Shown here piece by piece: positions 20,053 through 29,500 of a stretch of 64,000 bases of DNA. The first letter of the stretch is position 1. Each line of letters begins with the position of its first letter. Both the position numbers and the translations under genes were made by a program. The notes under the pieces are model-generated. The model saw only the letters and a program-made list of their open reading frames with translations, searched no databases and was not told the DNA's origin. Source of the DNA: DTU098 sp964498525 (GTDB lineage Bacteria > Bacillota > Desulfotomaculia > Desulfotomaculales > Pelotomaculaceae); assembly GCA_964498525.1 (NCBI GenBank), contig CAZCGU010000005.1, positions 131,022 through 195,021 of the forward strand. Reading direction: 5' to 3'.

Positions 20053-21939
20053 ATGCAGCTTGAGGAAAAGTTGAAACACATCCCCGCCAGTCCCGGAGTC
20101 TATATTTACCGGGACGACTGCGGACGGATCATTTATGTGGGCAAGGCCCTCTCCCTAAAAAACAGGGTCCGCTCCTATTTTCAGCCCGGCGCCCAGCTGC
20201 CGCCCAAAACCAGAATCCTGGTGAACAAGGTAGCCGACCTGGACTATATTGTCACGGACTCGGAAGTGGAGGCCCTGATTTTAGAGCAGAATTTGATCAA
20301 GGAGCACCGCCCCCGCTACAACGTCCAGTACAAAGATGACAAAAGCTACCCCTACCTGAAAGTTACCCTGGGGGATGATTTCCCCAGGGTGATGGTAACC
20401 CGCCGCCACGTCAAGGACGGTTCCAGGTACTTTGGTCCCTATACCCGGGTAGGGGCCATGAACGAAACCCTCCGTCTCTTGAAACAGCTTTTCCCCTTCC
20501 GTTCCTGCAAGAAGAAGGAGCCGGAAAAAAGGGAGCGGCCCTGCTTGAACCACCACATCCGGCGCTGCCTGGGGCCCTGCTGCGGCCTGGTGGGCAGGGA
20601 AAAATACCGGGCCATGATCCAGGAAGTGTGCTTGTTTCTGGAGGGCAGGCAGGAGGATCTGGTCCGGCAATTAATGGTCAGAATGGAGGAGGCCGCGAAG
20701 CAGCTGGATTTTGAACAGGCTGCCCGGCTCCGGGACCAGATCCAGGCTGTGCGGGAGGTAGTTGAAAAGCAAAAAATCGTCTCCGGCGGCTTTGAAGATA
20801 AGGATGTGGCAGCCCTGGCCGCGACTCAGGACGAGGCCTGTGTGATGTTGTTTTTCGTCCGGGGGGGCAAGCTGATCGGCAGTGAGCAGTTCATGCTGAA
20901 GGGAACCGAAGGGCTGAGCAGGTCCGAGATTGCCACCGCCTTTATCAAGCAGTATTACAACGCCGCCGGCTTTATCCCGGGGGAAATTCTCATCTCCGAG
21001 GATACCGGGGAAGAGAAGCCGGTCATCGAAGAGTGGCTTTCCGGCAAGAGGGGGTCTAAAGTCACCCTGAAGACGCCCAGGCGCGGTGAAAAGAAAAAGC
21101 TGGTGAAAATGGCGGCCCACAACGCCCTCCTGGCCCTGGAGCAGGACAGGTCGGTGGGGGCGGCGGAGCGGAACGAAATCGCCGGGGCGCTGGCCGACCT
21201 GGCCCGGGAACTGAACCTGGAGCAGCCCCCCCGGCGTCTGGAATGCTTCGACATCTCCAATACCCAGGGGTCCGGCAGCGTAGCCTCCATGGTGGTTTTT
21301 GAGGAAGGCAAGCCGGCCAGGGACCAGTACCGCCGGTTTAAAATCCGCACCGTGGAGGGGCCGGACGACTTTGCCTCCATGCAGGAGGTAGTGCGCAGGC
21401 GTTTCACCCGGGCCCTGGAAGAACGGGAGCTGCTGAGCACCGGAAGGCTGTCCGGCAGGGAGGCCCGCTTCCACCTGCTTCCGGATCTGGTTATTGTGGA
21501 CGGCGGCAAGGGCCAGCTGTCCTCTGCCCGGCACGTCATGGGTGAGTTGGGCCTGGCCCGGATCCCGGCCTTCGGCCTGGCCGAGGAAGAGGAACATCTC
21601 TTTGCCGGGGACCGGCCCGATCCCATTATCCTGCCGGCGGGCTCCCGGGCGCTTCACCTGCTGCAGCGCCTGCGTGACGAGGCCCACCGCTTTGCCCTGG
21701 CCTACCACCGCAAGCTCCGGAGCAAGACCGGGCTGAAGTCCCTTTTGGACGAGGTGGAGGGCATCGGGGAGGTCCGCCGCCGGGCGTTGCTGAAAGCCTT
21801 CAGTTCCCTGGCTGAAATTGAAAAAGCATCGCCCGGGGAACTGGCCGCCGTCAAGGGTATGAACAAAAAGGCGGCCCGGGCCGTTTACGATTTTTTCCAC
21901 GGGACATTACAGCAGGAACCGGGGAACAGCTGGGACTGA
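20053..21939 (+). CDS. uvrC: Excinuclease ABC subunit C
   Basis: Dual endonuclease that makes both incisions in nucleotide excision repair, 628 residues. Order: GIY-YIG domain (SPGVYIYRDDCGRIIYVGKA), UVR motif (LDFEQAARLRDQI), RNase H-like domain (ECFDISNTQGSGSVASMV and LVIVDGGKGQLSSA), then tandem helix-hairpin-helix (EVEGIGEVRRRALLKAF). The open frame extends upstream to 19846, but ATG 20053 gives the family N-terminus and follows GGTGGG. A TATAAT at 19986-19991 without a good -35 may supply a separate promoter. Confidence 0.96.
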   Translation: MQLEEKLKHIPASPGVYIYRDDCGRIIYVGKALSLKNRVRSYFQPGAQLPPKTRILVNKVADLDYIVTDSEVEALILEQNLIKEHRPRYNVQYKDDKSYPYLKVTLGDDFPRVMVTRRHVKDGSRYFGPYTRVGAMNETLRLLKQLFPFRSCKKKEPEKRERPCLNHHIRRCLGPCCGLVGREKYRAMIQEVCLFLEGRQEDLVRQLMVRMEEAAKQLDFEQAARLRDQIQAVREVVEKQKIVSGGFEDKDVAALAATQDEACVMLFFVRGGKLIGSEQFMLKGTEGLSRSEIATAFIKQYYNAAGFIPGEILISEDTGEEKPVIEEWLSGKRGSKVTLKTPRRGEKKKLVKMAAHNALLALEQDRSVGAAERNEIAGALADLARELNLEQPPRRLECFDISNTQGSGSVASMVVFEEGKPARDQYRRFKIRTVEGPDDFASMQEVVRRRFTRALEERELLSTGRLSGREARFHLLPDLVIVDGGKGQLSSARHVMGELGLARIPAFGLAEEEEHLFAGDRPDPIILPAGSRALHLLQRLRDEAHRFALAYHRKLRSKTGLKSLLDEVEGIGEVRRRALLKAFSSLAEIEKASPGELAAVKGMNKKAARAVYDFFHGTLQQEPGNSWD

Positions 21940-21973
21940 TGTACTGGTCCGGGAATCGCAGGAGGTTTTTTTG

Positions 21974-23113
21974 ATGCCAAGATTGTATAAGCTGATGGGA
22001 GCGTTGATCGAAAAAAGAGAAAGTTTTGTCGCAGCCACTATATTTGACAAAACCGGTTCGGCGCCGCGCACTGCGGGGGCAAAAATGGTTGTGCAGGGGG
22101 ACGGCACCGCCACCGGCACCATCGGGGGTGGCCGCCTGGAAGCTGAGGCCATAAAACTTGCCGGGGAGGCTTTGCGCCAAAAGCACACTTTTATGCAGTC
22201 CTTTGACCTGACCGGCAGGGATGTGTCCGGGATGGACATGATCTGCGGCGGGCAAGGTGAAATATTGATAGACTATGTCGATGCCGGGGATGAGAACAAC
22301 CGGATGGTCTATCGGGCAGCGGCCGAAGTCCTGGAACGGCGGGAGAAGGCCTGGTTTGTCACCATCCTGGAGAGCATTCCCGGCGCTGCCGGTCTGGCAA
22401 GGCAGCAGTGTCTGGTGCAGCCTGACGGAACGCTAACCGGAAAGGTTGACAGTGACCCTTATCTCCTGGAAAAGCTGATTACCGGACCGGCCAAAATATC
22501 CATCCACGCCGAGGCCTTTGGCCGGCAGCGCTTCCTGGTTGAGCCCTTGCGCCAGGGCGGTACGGTTTATATTTTCGGCGCCGGCCACGTGTCCCAAAGG
22601 ATTGCCGCTTTAAGCGAGACCGTCGGTTTCAGAACGGTGGTAATGGATGATCGGGCGGATTTCGCCAACCGGGAGCGGTTTCCCGAACCCATAGAGATCC
22701 GGCTGATTGATTCCTTCCGGAAGCTGCCGGATCTGGGTATTGACGGGGACAGTTACCTTGTCATCGTGACCAGGGGCCACCTTTACGATAAAGTTATCCT
22801 GGAACAGGTGCTGCGGAGCGGGGCAGGGTACATCGGTATGATCGGCAGCCGGATCAAACGGGATCTGACCTATGAAGAACTGGTTAAACAGGGTTTCAGG
22901 CTGGGGGAGCTGGCCCGGGTCTACTCGCCCATTGGGACCGGCATCGGCGCGGAAACCCCCGAGGAACTGGCCGTAAGTATCGTGGGTGAGCTGATCATGG
23001 TGAGGGCCCGGAGGGAGCGGAGAAAACAAAAGGATGGCGGCGACAGCCGGGATTCCTGCTGTACCGTCCTGGCGCCGGAAGCCGGTGGTACGGTCCAAGA
23101 AAAATATGTATAA
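21974..23113 (+). CDS. XdhC/CoxI family protein
   Basis: A 379-residue member of the XdhC/CoxI family, which inserts or protects the sulfurated molybdenum cofactor of xanthine dehydrogenase and related hydroxylases. The N-terminal XdhC_CoxI domain shows KTGSAPRTAGAKMVV, TIGGGRLEAEA and MICGGQGEILIDYV; the C-terminal Rossmann domain shows VYIFGAGHVSQRIAAL and the YIGMIGSRIKR segment. ATG 21974 lies eight bases after AGGAGG; TTG 21971 is the alternative. No molybdenum hydroxylase is adjacent, so its client is unknown. Confidence 0.9.
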   Translation: MPRLYKLMGALIEKRESFVAATIFDKTGSAPRTAGAKMVVQGDGTATGTIGGGRLEAEAIKLAGEALRQKHTFMQSFDLTGRDVSGMDMICGGQGEILIDYVDAGDENNRMVYRAAAEVLERREKAWFVTILESIPGAAGLARQQCLVQPDGTLTGKVDSDPYLLEKLITGPAKISIHAEAFGRQRFLVEPLRQGGTVYIFGAGHVSQRIAALSETVGFRTVVMDDRADFANRERFPEPIEIRLIDSFRKLPDLGIDGDSYLVIVTRGHLYDKVILEQVLRSGAGYIGMIGSRIKRDLTYEELVKQGFRLGELARVYSPIGTGIGAETPEELAVSIVGELIMVRARRERRKQKDGGDSRDSCCTVLAPEAGGTVQEKYV

Positions 23114-23182
23114 TAATTGTAATTATAGAAAACACCCCTCCTTTGGGAGTATTTTCTTGATAGTAAGCGAAGCGGAGGTTTT

Positions 23183-23998
23183 ATGACCAAAATTAAGCTG
23201 GTTGCCGTTGACCTGGACGACACGCTGCTTTCCCCGGACCTCCGGGTTACCGCCCGGGTCAAGGAAGCCGTTGCGGCGGCACGCGCCGCCGGCGTTCATT
23301 TTACCATCTCCACCGGACGCATGTACCCATCAGCCGCTAAATATGCCCGGGAGCTGGGCCTGGATATACCGCTGATTACCTACCAGGGCGCCCTGGTGAA
23401 GAACGCCCGCTCCGGTCAGGTTCTGTTGTACCGGCCGCTGCCCCTGGTTTACGCCCGGGAGATTATTGCCAGGGTCCACCAATTGGGCTACCACCTCAAC
23501 GGTTACCTGGAAGGCGACCGGCTGCTGGTGGAGAGGGATACCCCGGAGGGCCGGCGCTACGCTGCCCTATCCGGGGTGGAGGCGGAGCAGGTGGGGGATT
23601 TTTTGGAGTACCTGGACCGCGATCCGGTCAAAGTTCTGGCCATCGCCACGGAACCCCTGCTGGATTGCCTGCGGGAAGAGCTGGCGCCCCTCTACAGGGG
23701 AAAGGTCCACGTTGCCAAATCAAAGCCGCATTTTCTGGAGTTTTCTCACCCCCGGGCCACCAAGGGGGACGCCCTGGCCTTCCTGGCGGGCCTCTACGAA
23801 ATAAAAAGGGAAGAAATCATGGCTGTGGGGGACAGCTATAACGACCTGGAAATGCTGGAATACGCCGGGCTGGGCGTTGTTGTGGCCAACGGACGGGAGG
23901 AGATCAAAAAAAGGGCGGACTACGTAACAGCCGCCTCCCATGGGAATGGCGTGGTGGAAGCCCTGGAAAAGTTTGTGCTGGGGGAATCAATTACATGA
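23183..23998 (+). CDS. Cof-type HAD-superfamily phosphatase
   Basis: Predicted sugar-phosphate or flavin-type phosphatase of the HAD IIB (Cof) subfamily, 271 residues. Motif I is VDLDDTLLS with both catalytic Asp, motif II is TISTGRMYPS, and motif IV is VGDSYNDLEML. A cap domain fills the middle third. ATG 23183 follows GCGGAGG. A small inverted repeat with flanking A/T runs at 23132-23160 could end the upstream xdhC-like gene. The substrate cannot be told from sequence; neighbouring sugar-metabolism genes suggest a sugar phosphate. Confidence 0.9.
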   Translation: MTKIKLVAVDLDDTLLSPDLRVTARVKEAVAAARAAGVHFTISTGRMYPSAAKYARELGLDIPLITYQGALVKNARSGQVLLYRPLPLVYAREIIARVHQLGYHLNGYLEGDRLLVERDTPEGRRYAALSGVEAEQVGDFLEYLDRDPVKVLAIATEPLLDCLREELAPLYRGKVHVAKSKPHFLEFSHPRATKGDALAFLAGLYEIKREEIMAVGDSYNDLEMLEYAGLGVVVANGREEIKKRADYVTAASHGNGVVEALEKFVLGESIT

Positions 23999-24136
23999 TC
24001 CGCCGCCCCGGCGCAAAAAATATTACCCGACGGGGGTCGCGGAGCAGGGGCTGACCATGCTTTTTTCAAGGCAAAACTCCAAGCCCGTTAACGCAAACAA
24101 GGCAGGGATCCCCCTGGGTAAAGGGAGGGAATTGCT

Positions 24137-25108
24137 ATGTCCGATTACTGTGTAGCCGGCGTGGATCTGGGCGGGACCAAAATTTATACGGTCCTGGCCG
24201 GATCGAAGGGAGAAGTGCTGGCTGAAATAAAAATGCCAACCGAGGCGGCAAAAGGCCCGGAGCATGTGATTGACCGGATCCTGGAGAGCGTGGAGCGGGT
24301 TAAAGGTGAGGCGCCGCCCTCCTGCCGGCTGCGGTCCCTGGCCCTGGGCGCCCCGGGCCCCCTGAACACATCCAGGGGGATCATTCATTTTGCCCCCAAT
24401 TTAAACTGGCACAATTTACCCCTGGGGGAGATCCTGGAGAAGAGGACGGGGGTCCCGGTCCGGCTGGACAACGACGCTAATCTGGCCGCCCTGGGGGAGT
24501 ACGTTTACGGAGCCGGCAGGGGTGCGTCTGATATGATCTTTATTACCATCAGTACCGGGGTCGGCGGCGGTTTGATCCTGGGCGGCAAGCTCTACCGGGG
24601 GGCAGCGGACGGCGCCGGGGAGATCGGCCACATGACCCTTTTACCCGACGGTCCCCGGTGCGGCTGCGGCAACCGGGGCTGTCTGGAGGCCCTGTCTTCC
24701 GGCACGGCAATTGCCAGGGAGGCCGGGAAACTGGTCGCCGGCGGCGGCGGAAAAGGGATCCTGGCGGCGGCGGGGGGCGACCCCGGGGCAATAGACGCCG
24801 CCGTGGTGGCCTGCGCGGCGGCGGAGGGCGACCCCGGGGCGATTTCCATTATGGAAGGGGCCGCCCGGTACCTGGGCATCGGTATAGCCAACCTGGTCAA
24901 TTTGCTGAACCCTTCCCTTGTCGTCCTGGGCGGCGGAGTTATGGCAGCCGGCGATATAATCTGGGCGGGGGTCCGGCGGGAGATCCGGGCCAGGTCATTG
25001 GAGGCCGCCTGGTCGCGGCTGAGCCTGGCGCCGGCCGGGCTGGGCGACCGGGCCGGGGCCATGGGCGCTGTGGCTCTGGCCCTGGGGACTGTTGATCCCC
25101 TGGAATAA
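24137..25108 (+). CDS. ROK family glucokinase
   Basis: Phosphorylates glucose (or a related sugar) with ATP; 323 residues. It has the phosphate-binding motif GVDLGGTKIYTV, the sugar-binding/catalytic stretch VRLDNDANLAALGE, ISTGVGGGLILGG, and the ROK zinc motif CGCGNRGCLEAL. ATG 24137 follows GGGAGGGA. No DNA-binding domain is present, so it is an enzyme rather than a ROK repressor. Downstream are a debranching-type enzyme and a glucose/mannose phosphate isomerase, a plausible glycogen/glucose entry route into glycolysis. Confidence 0.9.
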   Translation: MSDYCVAGVDLGGTKIYTVLAGSKGEVLAEIKMPTEAAKGPEHVIDRILESVERVKGEAPPSCRLRSLALGAPGPLNTSRGIIHFAPNLNWHNLPLGEILEKRTGVPVRLDNDANLAALGEYVYGAGRGASDMIFITISTGVGGGLILGGKLYRGAADGAGEIGHMTLLPDGPRCGCGNRGCLEALSSGTAIAREAGKLVAGGGGKGILAAAGGDPGAIDAAVVACAAAEGDPGAISIMEGAARYLGIGIANLVNLLNPSLVVLGGGVMAAGDIIWAGVRREIRARSLEAAWSRLSLAPAGLGDRAGAMGAVALALGTVDPLE

Positions 25109-25155
25109 AAGACCTTCATTGGGACTATGCTAGTGGAAAGAGGTGCGAGCGCGAG

Positions 25156-27156
25156 ATGTTAGATTACGGTAAAGGTGAATGGCGCACCCTGGAGTCCGGC
25201 CTGCAAAGGGAATGGCTGGCCGCCAACGGCGTCGGCGGCTACGCCTCAAGCACCCTGATCAACCTCAACAGCCGCAAATACCACGGCCTGCTGGTGGCCG
25301 CCCACAATCCCCCGGGCCGGCGGGTGCTCCACCTGGCCAAGCTGGACGAGCGTTTCCGGGCGGGTTCCCGCACCTATAACCTGGCAGCCAACGAAAACCG
25401 GTCCGGTTTCAGGGAAACCGGTTTCGTCCACCTCCAGAGGGTCCAGGTGGAGCCCTTTCCAACCTTTACATACAGCTTTGGGGACATCTTCCTGGACAAA
25501 ACTGTTTTCCTGGTGCACGGTGAAAACACCACGGTGATTCTCTACCGGGTCTGCAACGGGGCGGCGCCGGCGGTGCTGAGCCTGGTCCCGCTGGTCAACG
25601 GCCGCAGCCACCACTACGTCACCCGCCGGGATGGGCTTCAATTTAAGCAGAGGGCCATTCCCGGCGGTGTTTGTATCGCCGGGGCAGGCGGGGAGGATCT
25701 GCCGGACCTGCTGCTGACCTGCGGCTCCGGCGCCTTTGTACCCGGGGGAAGCTGGTATGAAGGGATGGCCTACAGGGCGGAGAGGGAGCGGGGCGAGGAT
25801 GACTGGGAAGACCACTACGTGCCCGGACGTTTTGAAATTCTCCTGGAGGCGGGGGAAGTCAAAACCTTTGGGGTTTACGCCACCGTTGAAGAAAGCGGGT
25901 CTTCGGCCGGGCTTGACCCCCTGGATTTACTGGCAAAGGAGCGGGCCCGATTCAGGCAGCTGGAGGAGCGGGCCGCCTGCCCCGACAACTTTGCCCGCCG
26001 CCTGGCGCGGGCCGCGGACGCCTTTATAGTGCAACGCCGGTCCACCGGAAAAAAAACAGTCCTCGCCGGCTATCCCTGGTTTGCCGACTGGGGCCGGGAC
26101 GCCATGATTTCTCTGCCCGGGCTTACCCTGGTAACCCGGCGTTTTCAGGAGGCGCGGGAGATCCTGCTGACCTTCGCGGAAAACAGCCGGCGGGGGCTTC
26201 TGCCCAACGCTTTTTTTGACGGGGCCAGGGTTCCGGTTTACAACACCGTGGACGCTTCCCTCTGGTTTGTACACGCTGCCAGGCGCTACCTGGCCTACAC
26301 CGGCGACCAGGACTTTGTGCTGGCGCAGCTTTACCCGGTCATCAAGGAAATCATCCGCTGGTACGCCGCGGGCACCGATTACAACATCGGCATGACTCCG
26401 GACGGCTTGATCAGCGCCGGTTCCCCGGAGGTCCAGCTGACCTGGATGGACGCCAGGGTGGATGAGTGGGTGGTGACGCCGCGCCACGGTAAAGCGGTGG
26501 AAATAAACGCCCTGTGGTATAACGCCCTCCGCGTTTTGGAAGAGCTCTGCCTCCTTTGCGGGGACGGGTTTCCCGGCCCGGTCCGGCCCGGCCAGGTGAA
26601 GGAAAGCTTTTTAAAACAATTCTGGGACGAAAAAAGAGGCTGCCTTTATGACGTGATTACTCCGGAAGGGGTGGACTTCAGGGTCCGGCCCAACCAACTG
26701 CTGGCCGCAAGCCTGCCCCATTCCATGCTCAGCCGGGAGCAGGCGCTCCGGATGGTGCACAAGGTCTGGCGGGAGCTCTACGTGACTTACGGAATCCGCA
26801 GCCTTTCCCCCGCCGACGGGGAATACCGGGGCAGCTGCACCGGGGACCGCTACCAGCGGGACGGCGCCTACCACCAGGGGACAGCCTGGGGCTGGCTGCT
26901 GGGGCCCTTTATCACAGCCCTGCGGCGGGCCCACGGCTACAGCCCGGCCAGCCGGAAAACGGCCTTGAGGTTAATCCGGCCCCTGGGCGATCAGCTGCGG
27001 GCCCACGGCGCCGGCTACATCTCGGAGATTTTCGACGGCGAGGAGCCGGCCCTTCCCCGGGGTTGCATCGCCCAGGCCTGGAGCGTGGCCGAAGTGCTGC
27101 GGGCGTATCTGGAAGACGTGCTGGAAATGGGTCCGCCCCTTGAATCCGGGGGTTAA
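25156..27156 (+). CDS. Amylo-alpha-1,6-glucosidase (glycogen debranching-type enzyme)
   Basis: A 666-residue protein of the archaeal/bacterial glycogen debranching family. The N-terminal domain has WLAANGVGGYASSTL and NSRKYHGLLVAAH; the C-terminal six-hairpin glucosidase domain shows PWFADWGRDAMISLPGLTL, YNTVDASLWFVHAARRYL and the late YQRDGAYHQGTAWGW with probable catalytic acids. ATG 25156 follows AAGAGGTGCG. It would release glucose from glycogen branch points for the preceding glucokinase. No branching enzyme or glycogen synthase is seen here. Confidence 0.9.
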   Translation: MLDYGKGEWRTLESGLQREWLAANGVGGYASSTLINLNSRKYHGLLVAAHNPPGRRVLHLAKLDERFRAGSRTYNLAANENRSGFRETGFVHLQRVQVEPFPTFTYSFGDIFLDKTVFLVHGENTTVILYRVCNGAAPAVLSLVPLVNGRSHHYVTRRDGLQFKQRAIPGGVCIAGAGGEDLPDLLLTCGSGAFVPGGSWYEGMAYRAERERGEDDWEDHYVPGRFEILLEAGEVKTFGVYATVEESGSSAGLDPLDLLAKERARFRQLEERAACPDNFARRLARAADAFIVQRRSTGKKTVLAGYPWFADWGRDAMISLPGLTLVTRRFQEAREILLTFAENSRRGLLPNAFFDGARVPVYNTVDASLWFVHAARRYLAYTGDQDFVLAQLYPVIKEIIRWYAAGTDYNIGMTPDGLISAGSPEVQLTWMDARVDEWVVTPRHGKAVEINALWYNALRVLEELCLLCGDGFPGPVRPGQVKESFLKQFWDEKRGCLYDVITPEGVDFRVRPNQLLAASLPHSMLSREQALRMVHKVWRELYVTYGIRSLSPADGEYRGSCTGDRYQRDGAYHQGTAWGWLLGPFITALRRAHGYSPASRKTALRLIRPLGDQLRAHGAGYISEIFDGEEPALPRGCIAQAWSVAEVLRAYLEDVLEMGPPLESGG

Positions 27157-27658
27157 AGCCCGCGCGCCGACGGCAAAAAGACACACAGGCAAGGAAAAAA
27201 AATAGTAAAAAGAGAGGTGAAAAGCCTGGTTTCCTGACAGGTCTCACCGGAAAAACAGGTCAGGTGCGGCGCAAGCCTTTAGCCGTAGGGTTTTTACACC
27301 GTGGCGCTGGTAAAGGCAGTGCAGACCGGGGGGATCCGCCGGGTATCCATTCTTGGTCATCCCGGCTTCGGGAGGGGGATATGGCGGCCTGGATCCGCGA
27401 AATTCGCCAGGCTGTTGATCCTGACCCCGTAATGGGGTATACTCCCCGGCGGGGGTAACACTTGCCTCCGGTTAGTACACGTGGCAGCCGGCGGCGGTAG
27501 GGATCCTCCCGCCCTGGAACACAGGCAAGAACCCCGGACCTGGCAGCTGGATCCTGTGACACCGCCTTCCGTTAGTCGGCGGAAGTGGAATCCAAACAAA
27601 TCTGGATTGTTTTAGTGAATCAGAATTGTGCGGTTTTAAGAAACCAGGAACAGCTATT
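27157..27658. other. Long intergenic region before the phosphosugar isomerase
   Basis: About 500 bp, GC-rich. A 64-codon open frame at 27264-27458 has no family resemblance and no clear ribosome binding site. Several inverted repeats are visible, for example CTTCCG/CGGAAG near 27566-27586, without a T-run. No known riboswitch or RNA is recognised. Confidence 0.5.
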
Positions 27659-28732
27659 ATGGATGCTGTAAAGGATTTAAATTGCCCGGAGGAGCTTTGC
27701 AGGCTGGATACAACAGGTATGTTCGAAGCCCTGGAAGGGTTGCCGGCCCAGTGCGGTCAGGCCTGCTGGGACCTGGCCGGGAAGGTCGAACTCCCGCAGA
27801 TTGAGGCGATTTCCAATATCGTTGTCACCGGACTGGGGGGCTCGGCCATCGGAGGGGATCTGCTAAGGGTTTACACCGCCGGCAAAATGGCCGTGCCCGT
27901 AATTGTCAACCGGGACTACGTCCTGCCGGAGTTTGTGGGCCCCGACACCCTGGTCTTTGCCGTCAGCTACTCCGGAAATACCGAGGAAACCCTCAGCGCT
28001 TACGAAGAAGCCCGTTCCAGGGGCGCCTCCATAATTGCCGTAACCACCGGCGGCCAACTGGGTGAACTGGCCGGCCGGGACGGGGCGCCCCTGATCGGAG
28101 TCCCCGGCGGCATATCCCCCCGGGCAGCCACCGGTTTTCTATTTATCCCCACTTTGCGGGTTTTGCAAAAGCTGGGGCTGCTGGAGGACTCAGTGGACGA
28201 GATTACGGAAATGATCGATTTTATCCGGACTTTACGGGGAAAGCTGGCGCCGGAAGCTCCCCAGGCGGAAAATCAGGCCAAACAGCTGGCCCAAAAGCTG
28301 TACAACCGGATCCCCGTCATCTGGGGTTCCACCGGTACAACCGAGGTGGTGGCCCAGCGCTGGAAGGGCCAGATCAACGAAAACGCCAAAGCGCCTGCCT
28401 ATTGGAACGTGCTGCCGGAATTGAATCATAACGAAATTGTGGGCTTTCAGTTTCCCCGGGAGCTGCTGAAGAAACTCCACGTGGTGATCCTGCGGGACGA
28501 ACGGGATCACCCCCGGGTGCACAAACGTATTGAAATTACCAGGGGTGTAATCCAGGATGTTGTGGACGGCTGCACCGAGGTCTGGGCCACCGGTGAAGGT
28601 GTCCTTTCCAGGCTTTTTTCCCTGATTTACACCGGGGATTACACCAGCGTTTACCTGGCGGCCCTGTACGGCATAGACCCGGGTCCGGTGAAGGTGATCG
28701 ACTATCTCAAAAAGGAGCTGCGGAACGATTAG
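27659..28732 (+). CDS. Bifunctional phosphoglucose/phosphomannose isomerase
   Basis: Interconverts glucose-6-phosphate or mannose-6-phosphate with fructose-6-phosphate; 357 residues, the usual size of this SIS-domain family (shorter than classical Pgi). First SIS domain: NIVVTGLGGSAIGGDLLR and VSYSGNTEETLSAYEEA; second: VIWGSTGTTEVVAQRWKGQI and ELNHNEIVGF, which carries the family His/Glu. ATG 27659 has AGGA ten bases upstream; TTG 27626 is an alternative. The stop overlaps the start of the PHP gene, so the two form one unit. Confidence 0.92.
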   Translation: MDAVKDLNCPEELCRLDTTGMFEALEGLPAQCGQACWDLAGKVELPQIEAISNIVVTGLGGSAIGGDLLRVYTAGKMAVPVIVNRDYVLPEFVGPDTLVFAVSYSGNTEETLSAYEEARSRGASIIAVTTGGQLGELAGRDGAPLIGVPGGISPRAATGFLFIPTLRVLQKLGLLEDSVDEITEMIDFIRTLRGKLAPEAPQAENQAKQLAQKLYNRIPVIWGSTGTTEVVAQRWKGQINENAKAPAYWNVLPELNHNEIVGFQFPRELLKKLHVVILRDERDHPRVHKRIEITRGVIQDVVDGCTEVWATGEGVLSRLFSLIYTGDYTSVYLAALYGIDPGPVKVIDYLKKELRND

Positions 28733-29462
28733 GTTTTTTGCCGACTACCACACCCACACAAAATACAGCGACGGCCGGGGCGCCCCGGCCGAAAATATAA
28801 AGGCGGCCGTCCGGCGCGGCCTGCGGGAAGTGGCCATCACCGACCACGGTCCAAAGAGCATCGGTACGGGTGTGGCGCAGGCGGAAACCTTCCTGACCAT
28901 CAAGGAAGAGGTGGCCGGCCTGGCCTCCCGCTTTCCGGAGCTAAAGCTCCTGGTGGGGTGCGAGGCTACCGTAATCGGCCGGGACGGCCGCCTCGACCTG
29001 CCCCGGAAGATTATCAACCGGCTGGATTTGCTTATTGCCGGACTGCACCCCTATTATATTCCGGAAACCCCGGGAGACGCCCTGTACTACACCCTGCCCA
29101 ATTTAGCGGCCAGGTTCTCCCGGAGCCTGCGGGAAAAAATGCGCAGCACCAACACCAAGGCCCTCATTGAAAGCATCCACGCCTACCCGGTGGATTTTAT
29201 CAGCCACCCGGATCTGATGGCGCCGGTGGACCTGGATGAATTGGCCCGGGCCTGCTCCGGCACGGAAACCGCACTTGAAGTAAACACAGGGCACCATTAT
29301 AATAAAGAAGGGATCGTCCTGGCCGCCGCCCGCCGGGGAGCCAGGCTGGTTGTCAACAGCGACGCCCACTATCCGGAAATGGTGGGAAACCTGGAGGCGG
29401 GGGCGGCCTTGCTGGACCGGCTGCGGTTTCCCGCCGAAATGGTGGTTAACGCTGCAATATGA
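28728..29462 (+). CDS. PHP domain phosphoesterase, probable ATT start
   Basis: Metal-dependent hydrolase of the PHP family, 244 residues as called. The full metal motif FADYHTHTKYSDG lies upstream of the first ATG/GTG/TTG (GTG 28830). No canonical start exists between the in-frame stop at 28695 and that motif. ATT 28728 puts (M)RFFADYHTHT at the N-terminus as in relatives and lies ten bases after AAAGGAG. Other motifs: AITDHG, GCEATVIGRDG, ISHPDLM, VVNSDAHYP. The substrate is unknown. It overlaps the isomerase stop by 5 bp and is followed by rapZ. Confidence 0.85.
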   Translation: MRFFADYHTHTKYSDGRGAPAENIKAAVRRGLREVAITDHGPKSIGTGVAQAETFLTIKEEVAGLASRFPELKLLVGCEATVIGRDGRLDLPRKIINRLDLLIAGLHPYYIPETPGDALYYTLPNLAARFSRSLREKMRSTNTKALIESIHAYPVDFISHPDLMAPVDLDELARACSGTETALEVNTGHHYNKEGIVLAAARRGARLVVNSDAHYPEMVGNLEAGAALLDRLRFPAEMVVNAAI

Positions 29463-29500
29463 GTCCTGCATACCAGAAAAAGGGGGTTGGTAAGAATATC

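Noticed and set aside
20671..21900. 409-codon open frame antisense to uvrC
   Set aside because: It mirrors the high-GC codon pattern of uvrC, has no ribosome binding site and no family motifs. The same applies to other long antisense frames such as those opposite uvrB and pgk.
27264..27458. 64-codon frame before the phosphosugar isomerase
   Set aside because: No ribosome binding site, no hydrophobic or domain pattern, and composition like the surrounding non-coding sequence.
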